This document shows, in pieces, positions 23,208 through 35,119 of a DNA stretch of 64,000 nt. A program made the translations under genes and the position numbers. The first letter of the stretch is position 1. Each line of letters starts with the position of its first letter. The notes beneath the pieces are model-generated. The model did not search any database. It was not told the DNA's origin and was given only the letters and a program-made list of their open reading frames with translations. Source of the stretch: Gigaspora rosea (lineage: Eukaryota; Glomeromycota; Glomeromycetes; Diversisporales; Gigasporaceae); assembly GCA_003550325.1 (NCBI GenBank), contig QKWP01000031.1, positions 412,033 to 476,032 of the forward strand. Direction: 5' to 3'.

Positions 23208-23995
23208 TAAAACTTTTTTTTCAAACTAAGTAAATAACCTTTGAGCTTTTAAGTAAAGTTATAGAGCTTATCAAAATGAATTTAATTATAAGATATTCTT
23301 AAAAAATAGATTACTAACTATAAAAATTCAATATAAACAATATTATTATTTTTAGAAAATTAAATATAGTCAACAAAAATGTTTTTTAATAATATTTCAT
23401 AAACTACCTAACAGATTTTAAAAATTTAACTACTATTAGATTCATCTTAATAGGTTCTACAACTTTACTTAGAAGCTAATGGTAATTTACTTAGTATAAA
23501 AAAATATTTTTCTATATAAAATTTTTTTATACTATGTAAATCACTATTGAGCTTCTAATTAAAGTTGTAGAGCTTATCAAAATAAATCTAATAGTAATTA
23601 AATTATTAAAATTGGTTAAGTTGTTTATAAGATATTATTAAAAAAATATTAGTTAACTATATACAATTTTCTAAAAATAATAATATTAAAGAGGCATGTC
23701 CTTTAATTTAATCTTTTCTGTTAGATAAAAACAACTATACAATTTATTTTTTCAGTAGTTAGTAAAGAGTATTATATCTTAACTCTAAATCATTTAAAAC
23801 CTTAGGTTTTTTTAAAAAAATAATAATAATATTGTTTATATAGAATTTTATATAATCAGCAAACCATTTTTTGAGAATAATTTATAATCTACTTAATAGA
23901 TTTTAATAATTTAACTACTATTAGATTTGTCTTAATGAGCACTACAACTTTACTTAAAAGCTCAAAGGTAATTTATTAAGCATAAAAAAAGTTGA
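23208..23995. repeat. Composite foldback carrying the GTTGTAGAGCT core
   Basis: At least four related blocks: 23236-23300 and 23530-23650 in forward direction, 23420-23500 and 23890-23990 in reverse. Each has a GAGCTTTTAAGTAAAGTT-like word followed by AGAGCTTATCAAAAT. The central palindrome is at about 23505. Ends are not clear. Confidence 0.6.
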
Positions 23996-24336
23996 ATATA
24001 GAAAACTATTAATTACTATATTTTTCAAAAATAAGCTACCTTTTTTGGGCCAAAAATTACACAAAAAACATAGAAGTAACTTATTTTTGAACTGTTGAAT
24101 TTTTTGAAAAATTGAAAAATATACTAATAAAAAGTTGTTTAAATGACATGAAATTTTTACTATAAATGTATTTTGATGTCCTAAACAAGTTTATTTAATA
24201 GCACAGTTACAGTACCAGATGCCTTTTTTATATCCAATAAAGTAACAATCACACAGCTTCTGAGATCTCTTTCTTTTGGGCATAAAGCAGTGTGCAAAAA
24301 GAAAGTATAGTTTTCTTAGATCTGTAAGAAACTATA

Positions 24337-24575
24337 TGGGGTCTTTGCCTTGAAAATGACCTTATGGGACTATATAGATCTTATAAATAAAAATTAAAAT
24401 TTCTAGCTATCCAGTAATTCAATTCAAATAAACTTTTTTTATTTTGTAGAGCTTAATGAGTTTTACAAAATAAAAAAAAGTTTATTTGAATTGGATTACT
24501 GGATGGCCAGAAACTTTAATTTTTATCCATAAATTTACATAGTTCCATAAGGTCATTTTCAAGGTAAAGACCCCA
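24337..24575. mobile_element. Foldback MITE, 239 bp (TA flanks)
   Basis: Ends TGGGGTCTTTGCCTTGAAAA and, reverse complemented, TGGGGTCTTTACCTTGAAAA, flanked by TA. The arms extend about 100 bp (AATAAACTTTTTTT...) to a short loop (TTTTGTAGAGCTTAATGAG). Confidence 0.8.
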
Positions 24576-24784
24576 TATACTTCTCTGTGGCAGTTTAGTA
24601 AGATACAACAATGAATAATAGACAGTTTATTAATTTAGCAAGAGGCTATGCCAAGGTGGCTTTGTCTTAGAAATTCCAAGAGTTTATTAATAATAGTAGA
24701 TAAGGATAAGTAAATATAAAAGTAAAATATAAAATACAATATTTGGATCTATCTAAAACTAAGAAAAATAAAGATGGTTTATAT

Positions 24785-24920
24785 ATTTATTGAGTTAAGC
24801 ATTGCTATGCATCGTTATGTGTCCTATGTATTACTATGTGTTATTATGTATTGTTATGTAGCACTATGCATTGTTATGCGTCATTTTGCATTATTGTACA
24901 TCATCTTGCATAATACAATT
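24785..24920. repeat. Short-period TTATG/TTGCAT tandem repeat
   Basis: About a dozen degenerate copies of a 9-10 base word (e.g. GTTATGTGTC, ACTATGTGTT, GTTATGCGTC). The 79-codon frame at 24774-25013 is a by-product of this repeat. Confidence 0.6.
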
Positions 24921-26091
24921 ACTAAATACAGTTATTACAAAATTTCCTTATTAATTTCTAATTTTTTAACTAATTTCTACCAAAACTATTCTATAACATT
25001 TTTTTCTCTTTAAGAATGAACTCTGTGAGTTCTGGTTTGTGTAAGAACTTGAGAAAGTTTAGCATCTATCATCCTTACAATTATTGTATAGATAATATAG
25101 GTCATCCAGGAGATGTTTTAAGAAAGTAATTTTATTTGTTTGGTACATTTCCATGTGTCCCAGGCTCTTTTTTCTTCATGGCTTTCTTAATGATTAATTG
25201 AATATTTTAATGTTCAAGGTTAATAATATTTACAGATCTAGGTATAAGAGTCCAGTTTAAGTCAACAGGTAGTTTATGATTCTGTCTAGAATTTTCTAAA
25301 AATTTTGACAGAACATATCCTTGGCTTAGCCTATTAATAATCATTCTAAGCTTTTTTTTTGAAAAAAATATAATAAGGAGCATTGGTAATTTCCAAGGTT
25401 TCAATTCTTGCTTGTAACTGTTTTATCAGTTGGTTCTGTTATTGGACTTGTTGTTAAAGTTGGTAAAACTGTGAGTCATAACCTAATTTTCATTAGTAGG
25501 TGGAGTGTAAATTTCTGGGTTAAAGAATTTACAGATATTACAATATCTTTGATTTATATTCAACCTATCTTGGTGTTTAACATGTAGGCATTTCTGGCAG
25601 AAGTCAACAGGAACTGTAAAGCTTCTACATAGTATAGCAAGAGCATATTTTTGATCATAGTCTAGGTGGTTAGTATCAAAGGATTCATTTAAAATTGCTT
25701 GTAGTGAGTCAATATTATTTTTTGATACACATCTGATTTTGCTTGTAATATCAGTTATATTCCATAATAGTCCTATAGCTAAGTAATCTGATCAGATATT
25801 AGAGGTTTCTCAGTCTAAAGTACAGTAGAAGCCCATATAGCATATAGGGTATACAAGCTTTTCTTCAAAAAGTTTAAGAGCTTCAGGTCTATTGGAACTT
25901 TACATTAACAATAATGATAAGTATAGTGAGGGATATAGGTAGATAAACAGTGATTATCAACTTCATTAAGCCTATATCTGCACTGATAAACTAAGTTTTG
26001 TCTCTTTTAAGTAGTAAGAGAGCAATATGCTTCAATATATTTTAGGGTATTGCATTCTCTGCAAATATTATTAGGGCAATCCCTATATTAA

Positions 26092-27010
26092 GGTTTCTAC
26101 AACCCAGATCAAATTAAACTTTAGGTCAGTTTTGGGTTTGATTTGATTTAAAATCAAACCCAAACCCAAACTATGATTAAAAAAAATATTTGAGTTTAAT
26201 TTGAAGCAATCTTTTTAGTTGAATTTGAGTTTGAAGTTTGCAAACTAGTTTGAGTTTGAATAATATAAATATATTTTTATATTTTAATTGATAATCTGCT
26301 AGTTAACTAGAGAGTGATCATAGTATAATATGATACAAATTATATGAAAATCACTATAGACAAAATGTGGTATGCTTCTATTTAAAACTTTTTTTCTTAC
26401 TAAGTTAATGATACTTGTTGACTAATTAAAATTTGTAGAGCTCGTTAAGTTGTATCTAATAGTAGTTATATTATTCATATCACCCAATAGATAGCAAGAT
26501 ATTGTCAAAATGATTGGCCAACTATGTAAAATCTCTATATAAACAAATATTGGTTATATAGAGATTTTATATAGTTAGCCAATCATTTTTTGATGATATA
26601 TTATTATCTACTAGGCCATTTGGATGATCTAACTACTGTTAGATGCGTCTTGATGAGCTCTATAACTTTTAATTAGTCAATCAGTATCATTAACTTAGTA
26701 AGAAAAAAGTTTTAAATAGAAGCATGCCACATTTCGCCTATGATTACTCTCCAGTTAACAGGCAAAAGGCAAATTATCAATTAAGTAACTTGTTTAAAAT
26801 ATAAACACATATTTATGTTATTCAAACTCAAACTAGTTTGCAAACTTCAAATCAAATTCAAATCAAACTTAGTATAATATTTGGGTTTAGATTGAATTTG
26901 ATTATTTTTTATTTGAAGATCTCAAACTTTATAAAATTTATAGTTTGAGTTTGGTTTAATTTGGGTTTGATCAAACTCAAATCAAACCTGGATCAAACTT
27001 CAGAACCCTA
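26092..27010. mobile_element. Foldback with GTTTGATTTGAGTTTGATC arms, about 920 bp
   Basis: The arms are built of TTTGAGTTTGA words: GTTTGCAAACTAGTTTGAGT in one, its complement in the other. A second inner pair (AAAATGTGGTATGCTTCTAT...; complement near 26730) surrounds a loop at 26560. It contains the shared GTTGTAGAGCT core. The right end reads GGTTTGATCAAACTC... to CAGAACCCTACCC. The same sequence family is at 62817-63490. No target duplication resolved. Confidence 0.65.
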
Positions 27011-27176
27011 CCCTATATAGATAGTTAGAGTTGTTGCAAGTAGAGCAAGTAGCATGCTTTGGAACTTGTTTAGAGCATTTTGCAGCAATATGGCCTAGTT
27101 TCTAATATCGGTTACATTGGTTGGTAGGACAATTTACAAAGAGGTAGTCAGGAGTACTACAATTTACAAAGACATA

Positions 27177-27246
27177 TGGGGTGGAGTTAATAGAAATGGG
27201 ACAAATTTATTAGATAGATTTGTCCCATTTCTATTGACTTCACCCA
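27177..27246. mobile_element. 70-bp MITE (TA flanks)
   Basis: Ends TGGGGTGGAGTTAATAGAAA and, reverse complemented, TGGGTGAAGTCAATAGAAAT, then GGGACAAAT in both arms; TA flanks (27175-27176, 27247-27248). One of the shortest elements in the window, nearly all terminal repeat. Lies within the zinc-finger pseudogene. Confidence 0.7.
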
Positions 27247-27764
27247 TATTGTTTAGGGGCTTTTCTATTTTTATGATGAGACTAATATAGAGTTCACACA
27301 TTATTTTCTGGTAGAAGAGACTAGTCTAATTCTTTAAGTTTGAAAGCATAAGCTTCTCTAGGGTATAAATATTCTGGTTTATAAATGTCTAATTTGTCTG
27401 GTGCAGTAACAGTAAGTTGACTAAGTAGAGATTAATTGCTTTTATTAGTAGTAGGGATTATGTTTCTTGTTTTCCTATCTAAAAGTATAATGCCATTTTT
27501 TCAATTGTAATTTGCTTTGATTTTTGGTTCTAGTTATTGACTAAAAGAAAAGAATAGGTGTTAGTATCTATTACTTCTATAGTAAAAGAAATGGTAATAT
27601 AATTATTTTCAACTGGTAAGTCATTTATAATTTCTAAAGGTCAAGTAAAAGTTCTAATAGCAGGTATGATAAGGTTGTTAGAAGCCTTTTCAATAGTTAA
27701 TTCAAGTTCCTTAACTGTCTTGTAGGCAATTATACTAATAGAAGCATGGTATAGTTTATGCTAA

Positions 27765-29155
27765 AAGAAAATATTGCATTTGACAGATGTAGTATATGCA
27801 GGAGTTTGGACAAGATTAGTATTTTTGGCTTCTTTAAGGGTAGGGTGTATATAGATCATTTTTCATATGATCTATGTGGTATTTTAGTTTTTTATATAGT
27901 AAATAAAAAAATGCTTTTAATAAAACTTTTTAACATTTTAAACAATTTGTAACAAATTTATATATTATATAGTTTGATCCAGTTTGTTTATAAAAGTAAA
28001 GTTACACAATATATTTTGCTTTAAAAAAATTAACTTCATATACAATTAATGTTTTCGAGATCACTATATGTTTTTCCTGTATAGTACAAAGAATTGCTAA
28101 TCCTGATTGGTCGAATCATATGATGTTTACATGATATCATATGATGTGTTATACAAAGTTGATCTATAATCTATTTTATATGAATTTGGAAATGTGTACA
28201 CCCTACTCTTACAATTAAATATTTTATTTGCAACATGCTTTTATTACAATAAGTAGTTTCAATATTAATTGAAAAATTCTAGCTCCAGATTTTCTATATA
28301 ATATTATTTTGTATCATATTTATAAATATCTATATAGTATTATTATTTTAATAGACTTTAAATTTAGATGGCTTTAAATATAAAAATATTAGCAAATATT
28401 ATTATAGGCAATATTAAAAAACATAAAATATATTTATATAGTTATAAACATTATGTATTACTAATTGAAACAGTAAATTTGATTTTAGAATAAAAAAATA
28501 GGATTACTATAGAAATTCTCAGTAAATATCAAATTCTTAAGTATATAGCTACTTGTACAAATTTTAGAAATAATATATACTAAAATTCTATAAATTTTAT
28601 TGGATTTGATAATACAATAAATCTGCAAAGTATATATTTTTAAACTATGGTGTGAGAGGACCCTGGATATCTCTCATATAGGTCATAACTGATCTGCATG
28701 AATTTAGACATTTTTGCTACCCCCAAAATCAAGTAAATTTGCTAAAAGTTGGATTATTACATACAAATTTTATAGTAATTTGCTAAAAACTAAATTATAA
28801 CATCAAGCATTGGGTAAATAAATATAGAGCAAATTTTTTAAAACTGTAATTAATAAAAATCTGTGCAAATCTGCAACTCTGCTAATGGCCGTTAAAAAAT
28901 TTTTAATTACAAAAAACAAATAGTAAATTACTATATGCTTGCCTAAATATTATTAAATGCTAGCTAAATTTTCATATATTAAAAAAATATATTCGAATAT
29001 TCATATATTTTAATAATGTAATTTATTACAAATACATAATATTTAATCAATTATAAATTTCACAAAAATAATAAATAATAATATATTTTTATTAAACAAA
29101 AAAATAATATATTTTTATTAAAAAAAAAACTACAAAACATATTACAAGAAATATC
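27765..29155. repeat. AT-rich DNA with a dispersed repeat at 28570-28690
   Basis: 28575-28650 (ACTAAAATTCTATAAATTTT ... TTTAAACTATGGT) matches 36265-36337, and the adjacent GGACCCTGGATATCTCTCAT matches 36020-36045 in inverted form. CATATGATGT repeats lie at 28116-28150. No gene. Confidence 0.5.
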
Positions 29156-29159
29156 ACAA

Positions 29160-29710
29160 AAATGCCTTAGAAACACCATGCAAACACCATAAAGACACTA
29201 CATAAACTCCATAGAGGTACTACTACACCAACTACAAACATTAGACATAGCTTGACTCCCAAATTCAGCAAATTCGACACCAACAACGAGCGTATCCAGT
29301 AACATAAGACACAATAGCCGCCTACCTTGAGCCTGAAAAGAATTAGTATAACACGATACTGAAGGTAAAAAAAAATTAAATATATAACTGTACGCTCCAA
29401 GACTGGGCAACACCAACGGCAAAAAAACTTTAGGCAAACATCTCAGCACGAAAAAACCTGAAATAAACAACAATAGCGACAAAAAAGACTCAACGCCAGC
29501 AACAACAAAATGCCAGATGCCGTTCAAGTAATAAAGAACGCCGAAATGGTTGCACCAATGACAAAATAGACTCCAAATTGGACACGATGACACCAATGAC
29601 AAAGAAAAAGCACCAATATAGTAAGTGACACCAACAGCTACACCAACTACGAAAAAACTACCGATATGACAACGACGAAGGAAGGTACTTGCAGTTCTTA
29701 GTAGATCGCA
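29160..29710. other. A/C-rich (strand-asymmetric) island
   Basis: The plus strand is unusually rich in A and C (ACACCAACGGCAAAAAAAC, CACCAATGACAAAG) and poor in T, unlike the flanks. Read on the minus strand it gives two long, overlapping, hydrophobic Cys/Leu/Val-rich frames (29198-29602, 29167-29400); having both open in different frames is what a G/T-rich strand produces. Words such as CACCAATGACAAA recur. I do not recognise the element. Confidence 0.45.
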
Positions 29711-29869
29711 ACAAAAGCTTAGGAAACTTGATATTAGCTATAAAAATCGTTTAAAGGAGTTATTTTAGCTTTAAAAAGTCAAAAAAATTCTTTACAAGAA
29801 CTTATTTTGAGCGGTCAATATATTCCAGAATATAAAAAATTGCGAAATGGTAAAAGTTAGAATCAAAGA

Positions 29870-30214
29870 TTACTGTAGTAAAAAAAATCAAAAATACATT
29901 AAAAAAATACTTATCTTGTGTAACCAGTGATAATCTCACTAAAAAAAATGCAAAAAAAATTAAAAATATATTATACTGTAATAAAAATAAAAAATAAATT
30001 ATTCTAATAATAAAAAAAATGACCGAAAAATTAATTTAATTAATTAAATAAATAAAAAAAGATTTAAATAAATAATATAATAAATAAAAAAAATGTTTAA
30101 AAAATTAAAAAAAATGTTATTAAAAAAAATATAATTATTAAATAAAAAAAAAAATAAAAAAATATAAAAAAAAAATAAAAAAAATCGGTTAAAAAAACAT
30201 AGATTAAAAATATA
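29870..30214. repeat. A-rich tract (left of the pogo-type element)
   Basis: Mostly A on the plus strand with TAAAAAAAAT words. A matching A-rich tract (35120-35400) follows the right end of the transposon, including AAAATCGGTTAA..., so the element seems embedded in, or flanked by, copies of one A-rich repeat. Confidence 0.7.
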
Positions 30215-30985
30215 AGGGAGGCGGAGGTATTGTGGACAGGGGAGGTATTGTGGTCAGGTAAGATATCTTATAATCCAGTGATTGGAATCGGATAATTTTG
30301 GTACCATTCGATTCGTCTCTTTGAGACGAATCGAATGGTACCAAAATTATCTAGCTCCGACTACTAGATCGAAGTTATATATAAAATCAGATTTTTACTT
30401 AAAATTAGATCATCATAATGCAACTAAAACCAAGTATTTATCTATTTATCCTTTGATTTTTTTTTTTTTGAATTCGGCAGTCATGCCACAACTTTATTAA
30501 ATGTCATCTATGCAACACCGTACACGATGAACTGTTAAAACTACATTTAACNAAAAAAAAAGTTAAAATAAAACAATAAAAAAATTAAAAAAAAAATATA
30601 AAAAAAATATAAAAAAAATCGGTTAAAAAAACATAGATTAAAAATATAAGGGAGGCGGAGGTATTGTGGACAGGGGAGGTATTGTGGTCAGGTAAGATAT
30701 CTTATAATCCAGTGATTGGAATCGGATAATTTTGGTACCATTCGATTCGTCTCTTTGAGACGAATCGAATGGTACCAAAATTATCTAGCTCCGACTACTA
30801 GATCGAAGTTATATATAAAATCAGATTTTTACTTAAAATTAGATCATCATAATGCAACTAAAACCAAGTATTTATCTATTTATCCTTTGATTTTTTTTTT
30901 TTTGAATTCGGCAGTCATGCCACAACTTTATTAAATGTCATCTATGCAACACCGTACACGATGAACTGTTAAAACTACATTTAAC
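30182..30985. repeat. Exact 434-bp-offset duplication around an N (scaffold join)
   Basis: 30182-30551 recurs, apparently without change, at 30616-30985 (period 434), including identical 72-codon frames. Between the copies is the single ambiguous base N at 30552. The left terminal repeat of the transposon and a perfect 61-nt hairpin (30291-30351, 30725-30785) are therefore present twice. Most simply an unmerged contig overlap. Confidence 0.85.
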
Positions 30986-31494
30986 TAAAATCTAAAGTGT
31001 GACCCATCCAGGTGTCCTAAGGATCCTTAAAAGTGACCTGCTATACCAAACTTTTCTCTCAACGCAAACCCCTCATGTCGTTACAATCAGAATTTCCGAA
31101 TCACTGAGTTGGAGTTTGTTGCCTATCATAACTGCCTACTTCTTAACCCTCTTCTCCTTACTTCCAGAGTAGCAGGATTCTACTAGAAAAGGAAAAAATA
31201 TAATGAAAATAAAAGGAAGAATAAAAGGTGGGAAATACTACGCAGCCTAAGCGAAAAACCAAAATAAAAAAAGAAAAAAGTAGAAGAAAGAAGAGGAAGG
31301 CAAAAAGTAAACGGCTATGATAGCACTATTTACGTTTGTGCCTAACGGTAAAAATTATATAATACTGCACAAGGAATCGCCTCGTCTAAGTATTATATGT
31401 ACATGTATAAGAAAAAGAAAAAAGGAAAAACGCCTATGGAAGATTCTAGAAAGAAATTTCATTTCGAATTTTTAACTCCAAAACACCTCACGTG

Positions 31495-31845
31495 TCATTC
31501 ATCGTTTATCTCTAGAGACCCGATTTCACTCGTGACTTGATTCCGATATGGTAGGCGTGTTCCCAATTCAGAAGAAGTAAATACTGCCGATCTTTTGGAG
31601 GGGGTAAGCTGAATCGCCCACTTTTTGAAATTTCGAAAAGTCCAAGGGACGTCATACATAGTACCAAAACAAAAGGAGTTTGTAGGAGTTACGCTGTATA
31701 GAATAGTATATTCAACCAGGTCTCTACTTCTATTTTCATATCTATAGGACTTGACAAGGCTCCAGAGTTTCTCTACTACATCTTTGCTCAATAGTACCAT
31801 AGCCCGCCTAGGTGCCTCACTTAAAAGTCTGCAAGTCTGTTTCAT
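31495..31845 (-). CDS. Unrecognised 116-codon frame inside the transposon
   Basis: Open from ATG at 31845. Composition is normal for a protein (Arg/Ser/Leu mixed, e.g. KDVVEKLWSLVKSYRYENRS), and the region is less AT-rich than its surroundings. No domain recognised. A decayed paralog at about 2205-2540 shows that the sequence is repeated in the genome. It may be an exon of a longer gene carried by the element, or a fortuitous frame in a repeat. Confidence 0.35.
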   Translation of the reverse strand: MKQTCRLLSEAPRRAMVLLSKDVVEKLWSLVKSYRYENRSRDLVEYTILYSVTPTNSFCFGTMYDVPWTFRNFKKWAIQLTPSKRSAVFTSSELGTRLPYRNQVTSEIGSLEINDE

Positions 31846-32094
31846 CTCTATTTCATACGCAGAACATCCAGTGAATGGACTTTGTACCCGACAGCAGCTT
31901 GGTGAAGTTTTGTTGTATTTGAATATACTAACTATAGAGTTTTCGTAGGTCGATGTTCTTGGAAATTTTGGTACGAGGGATCGTCAGAAAGAGTTGTTTT
32001 CAGAGGTACTGTATTTATCCTTTGATTATTCAGTGATAATTTCAATTTTTAGTAACAATTATTAAAAAGAATAAAATTTTTGCGGCAGTAAAAA

Positions 32095-32430
32095 ATGTAC
32101 AGTAGCTTTTATATTCAAAAACAAATATGTATGTACATATGTATACATAGTAATTTTCGCTTAATTTTGGAACCGCCTTATACTTGGTTCGCGGATGTTA
32201 CAGATGACCAAAATAAATATGTGGTTAAAGAGGTGAATAATCACGTTAGTGCAGCTAAGGTTGTCAAAAAAGGGTATAGAAATGATCAAGTGGTATACAT
32301 GATCGCGTCGGGTAGGTATTAGGAGGATATAGCGACATAATTAATGCAAAATGCAATTAGTTACGATAGAGTCAAATATAATTATGTCGAATGTAATAGA
32401 GAAAATGAGTTAGATAGTGTGAAAGAATAA
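32095..32430 (+). pseudogene. Unrecognised frame with two stops, inside the transposon
   Basis: The frame runs on past 32322: after GRY come a TAG, EDIAT, a TAA, then LMQNAISYDRVKYNYVECNR before the final stop at about 32430. The middle part (WFADVTDDQNKYVVKEVNNH) looks like real protein. No family recognised. The stops suggest a captured and decayed gene fragment. Confidence 0.35.
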
Positions 32431-32961
32431 ATATGGAAGCAAAATATAATGAAATAGAGGTTTTTTGGCTCTTTGAGAGCGAAAAATATTAAGTAAATAA
32501 AATTACTTACATTCCAAACGTACATAACGAAGCTTGTGTGTTTGTAATAATACAGGGGAGGTTCCTGTATTGAGCTAGATTTGTAGTAGCTTCGGGCTAC
32601 TTCTTAACCCCGCAACAGTAATACACGTCGCATAGTGTACGCGTCGCATAGTGTACACGTTAGTGAAATCATCGAAAATGATCGAACATTTATATGCCGT
32701 TTAATTTACACGTTCTCTTTTTGGAAATTGTGCCCTTATACAAATATAAAAAGGTTACTAGTAACTTACACCAGTCACGTTTTACTCACTCACGTGTATC
32801 AGTCATGTTATATTAAACTGCAAGTTAGCATTGGCAAATTCAAAGTATTAAAAGTTAATTCAAAGTATCAAAAAGTCAAATTTTTTACAACTCTTATTTA
32901 ACAAATTAATTTAATAACAGCCTTTTTATTTTAATGCAAATTACAAGCCTTATACATTCAC

Positions 32962-34860
32962 GTGTTTTCTTTAATAGGTAAAAATAAGATGCAAAAAGCC
33001 TCTAATAACCAAAATAAGCTCGAGGATGAACGGCGTAAAGCAATTCTCATTGCAATTAATGAGTTCAAAAATTATCCCACGAAACTTAAACGCCCTAGCA
33101 TAAGTAAACTATCTAAAGATTATGGAATTGCTAGAACTACTCTTAAATGTGCGATAGATAACGATGGCCCTCCTAAGTGCCCAGGTTCACCTACTGTCCT
33201 AACTGAGTATGAAGAAAGCCAACTTGTTGGGTATTGCATTAATATGCAAAAACTTGAATTTGGTCTAACTAAGTATGGTATCAATTATTGCGTAATAGAA
33301 ATAATGCGAAGTAACAAATGACCACTTCCATTTGGTGATGGTGGGCCAGGTCTAGATTGGTGGACCCGTTTTATGAAAGACCATCCTGAGCTATCATTTT
33401 GTGTCCCCCAAGACTTATCAGAAGCTCAGGCACAAAGAGCAAATGCGACAATCATTAGAGACCACTTTAATAAACTAAAACAAGTAATTGAAAAAATTCA
33501 CTTACCCCTATACAAATTTGGAATATGGATGAGACCGGGTTTGTTCTTGTACCTACATTAGAAAAAGTAATATCAAAAAAAGGAGCTCGGCAAGTTCATA
33601 AAGTCACGCACGGAAATTCTACTGATCATATTTCTGTTGCACCCATGATTTCAGCTGCTGGATCATATATTCCTACTTTGATAATTTACAAAGGTGCCCG
33701 TATAATTCCTGGTCTGTTGGAGGGTGCGCCTCCAGGAACCGTAATGGGGTTTCGGATACTGGATACATGAAAGAAGATCTTTTTTTAATGTACCTGACCC
33801 ATTTTAACAAATTTACCCCACCCACCCGCCCAGTATTATTAAATGCTTGATGGTCATAAGAGCCATATAACTTACATGAGCGTTGAGTTCTGCCGTAAAA
33901 ATAGGATTCTTCTTTATGTGCTTCTACCTTATACGACACACATTTTACAGCTATCCGAAATTCCCTTCGCAAAATTAAAAAATGAATATGAAAAAATGGG
34001 ACTAATATCGAAACGATAATAACGGCAAAATAATAACAAAATATACCTTTGTGAAGGTCTTTGGTTCAGCTTTTCTCGAAACCTATATGCCTTCAGCTAT
34101 TTGCAATGCCTTTAAAAAAAATAGGAATATGGCCGTTTGATCCTGATGCAATAAGTCCAGACCGCTTGGACCCTTTGCTAGTAACAGAAAATTTTGATAT
34201 TGTACCTTCAACTAGTAAACCTTCAGATAATCAACTTCAAAATTCCACTAACCAACCACTCACTACACAATTTGTTGAATCCTTTCAACAACCACCCAAA
34301 AAAACAAGCTGCATTCACTTGACTCGTTTAAATGTTGCCTTGTTAGAAAAAAAAAAGAACTTCTTGAAAATGAGAATAAAATACTAAAAAGCGAAAATGA
34401 AAAATTAAAAACCACATTTGCAGCAATAAGTGAAGAATTAGAGACTTATAAAAGCCCAGGAACATGTTCTCTAAGAACAGCTCTCAAGTATCCGGTTCCT
34501 TGAACTTCTCAATTTGAAGTACCGAATGTCTCTTCAGATCAACAGGAATCTGAATCGCCTCCACCTAAAAAACGCAAAACCCTTCCGTTTGCACAGCTTC
34601 TCACTTGTGAAGAAAGTTGAGAGCAGTTAAGAACTGCAAGGGAAGAAGAGAATAAAAAGATCGCTGAAACTAAATGACGAAAAGAAATAGCAGCTGAAAA
34701 AAAGAAGAAAGAGGATGAAAAAAAGAAGAAACAGCATAAAAAAAAGAAGAAAGGGCACGACAAAAGGAAGAAAAGATAAGAAAAAATGAAGAAAGGGCAC
34801 GACAAAAAGAAGGCAGGAGTGCGGCTAAAGGAAGAAAAGGGAAGGCGCAAGAAAAATAGG
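32962..34860 (+). pseudogene. Pogo-type (CENP-B/Tigger/Jerky-like) transposase remnant
   Basis: Begins with a psq-like helix-turn-helix (SISKLSKDYGIARTTLKCAI) and a CENP-B-type region (LTEYEESQLVGYCINMQKL). Then a TGA at about 33319, GLDWWTRFMKDHPELSF, a frameshift near 33525, and NMDETGF with the first catalytic Asp. Another shift follows before LDGHKSH (second Asp) and TTHILQ; then the usual end motif KKIGIWPFDPDAI (about 34112-34150). A long Lys/Glu-rich C-terminus with stops follows to about 34860. Order and motifs match DDE_1 transposases of the pogo group; at least one stop and several shifts make it non-functional. Confidence 0.82.
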
Positions 34861-35119
34861 TCCGTATAAAAAGAGAAATTTTTTTTTTAAATCTAAGATC
34901 GACCACAATACTCCTTTTTTTACAAAATTAGCATTTTATATCCCCTTATGTAATGATCATTTATGCCTCAAATTTGTTTGTTACACAATACGTTTCTATA
35001 TCAGTTGTACTTTATATTAGGCATAGTTTATATATTAATCGTAGCTTGAAATTTTATGCGCATAATAAAAAGTTTTGCTAATAAAGACCTTAACCTGTCC
35101 ACAATGCCCCTGCCTCCCT

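Larger units (their letters stand above)
25140..27760 (-). pseudogene. Broken zinc-finger-rich, retroelement-like reading frame, split by a foldback
   Basis: On the minus strand, from high to low coordinates: 27300-27760 has a stretch resembling the C-terminal half of a retropepsin (EIINDLPVENNYITISFTI, then EVIDTNTYSFLLVNN); 27010-27120 has a CCHC-like knuckle (CNRY-stop-KLGHIAAKC) and CSTCN; 25803-26090 is Cys-rich; 25493-25803 is an open stretch with FCQKCLHVKHQDRLNINQRY and CNICKFFNPEIYTPP; then a coiled-coil-like QLIKQLQARIETLE. Stops interrupt nearly every part, and the foldback at 26092-27010 splits it. Protease before zinc finger is unusual for a gag-pol order, so the family assignment is tentative. 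Confidence 0.4.
30215..35119. mobile_element. Pogo/Tigger-type DNA transposon, degenerate
   Basis: Left end AGGGAGGCGGAGGTATTGTG and right end, reverse complemented, AGGGAGGCAGGGGCATTGTG, both followed by GACAGG, with TA on both sides. Inside lie the transposase remnant (32962-34860) and two other frames (31495-31845 minus; 32095-32430 plus). Because of the duplication at 30552, the true left end may be the second copy (30649). A solitary end of similar type (GGGGACATAATATTGTGG) is at 51500. Confidence 0.78.

Noticed and set aside
29167-29602. Hydrophobic membrane proteins on the minus strand
   Set aside because: Overlapping frames from a G/T-rich strand give Cys/Leu/Val/Phe-rich translations by composition alone.
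30282-30934. Duplicated 72-codon frames as a real tandem gene pair
   Set aside because: They span a hairpin and lie in the block repeated around the N; an assembly overlap is the simpler reading.
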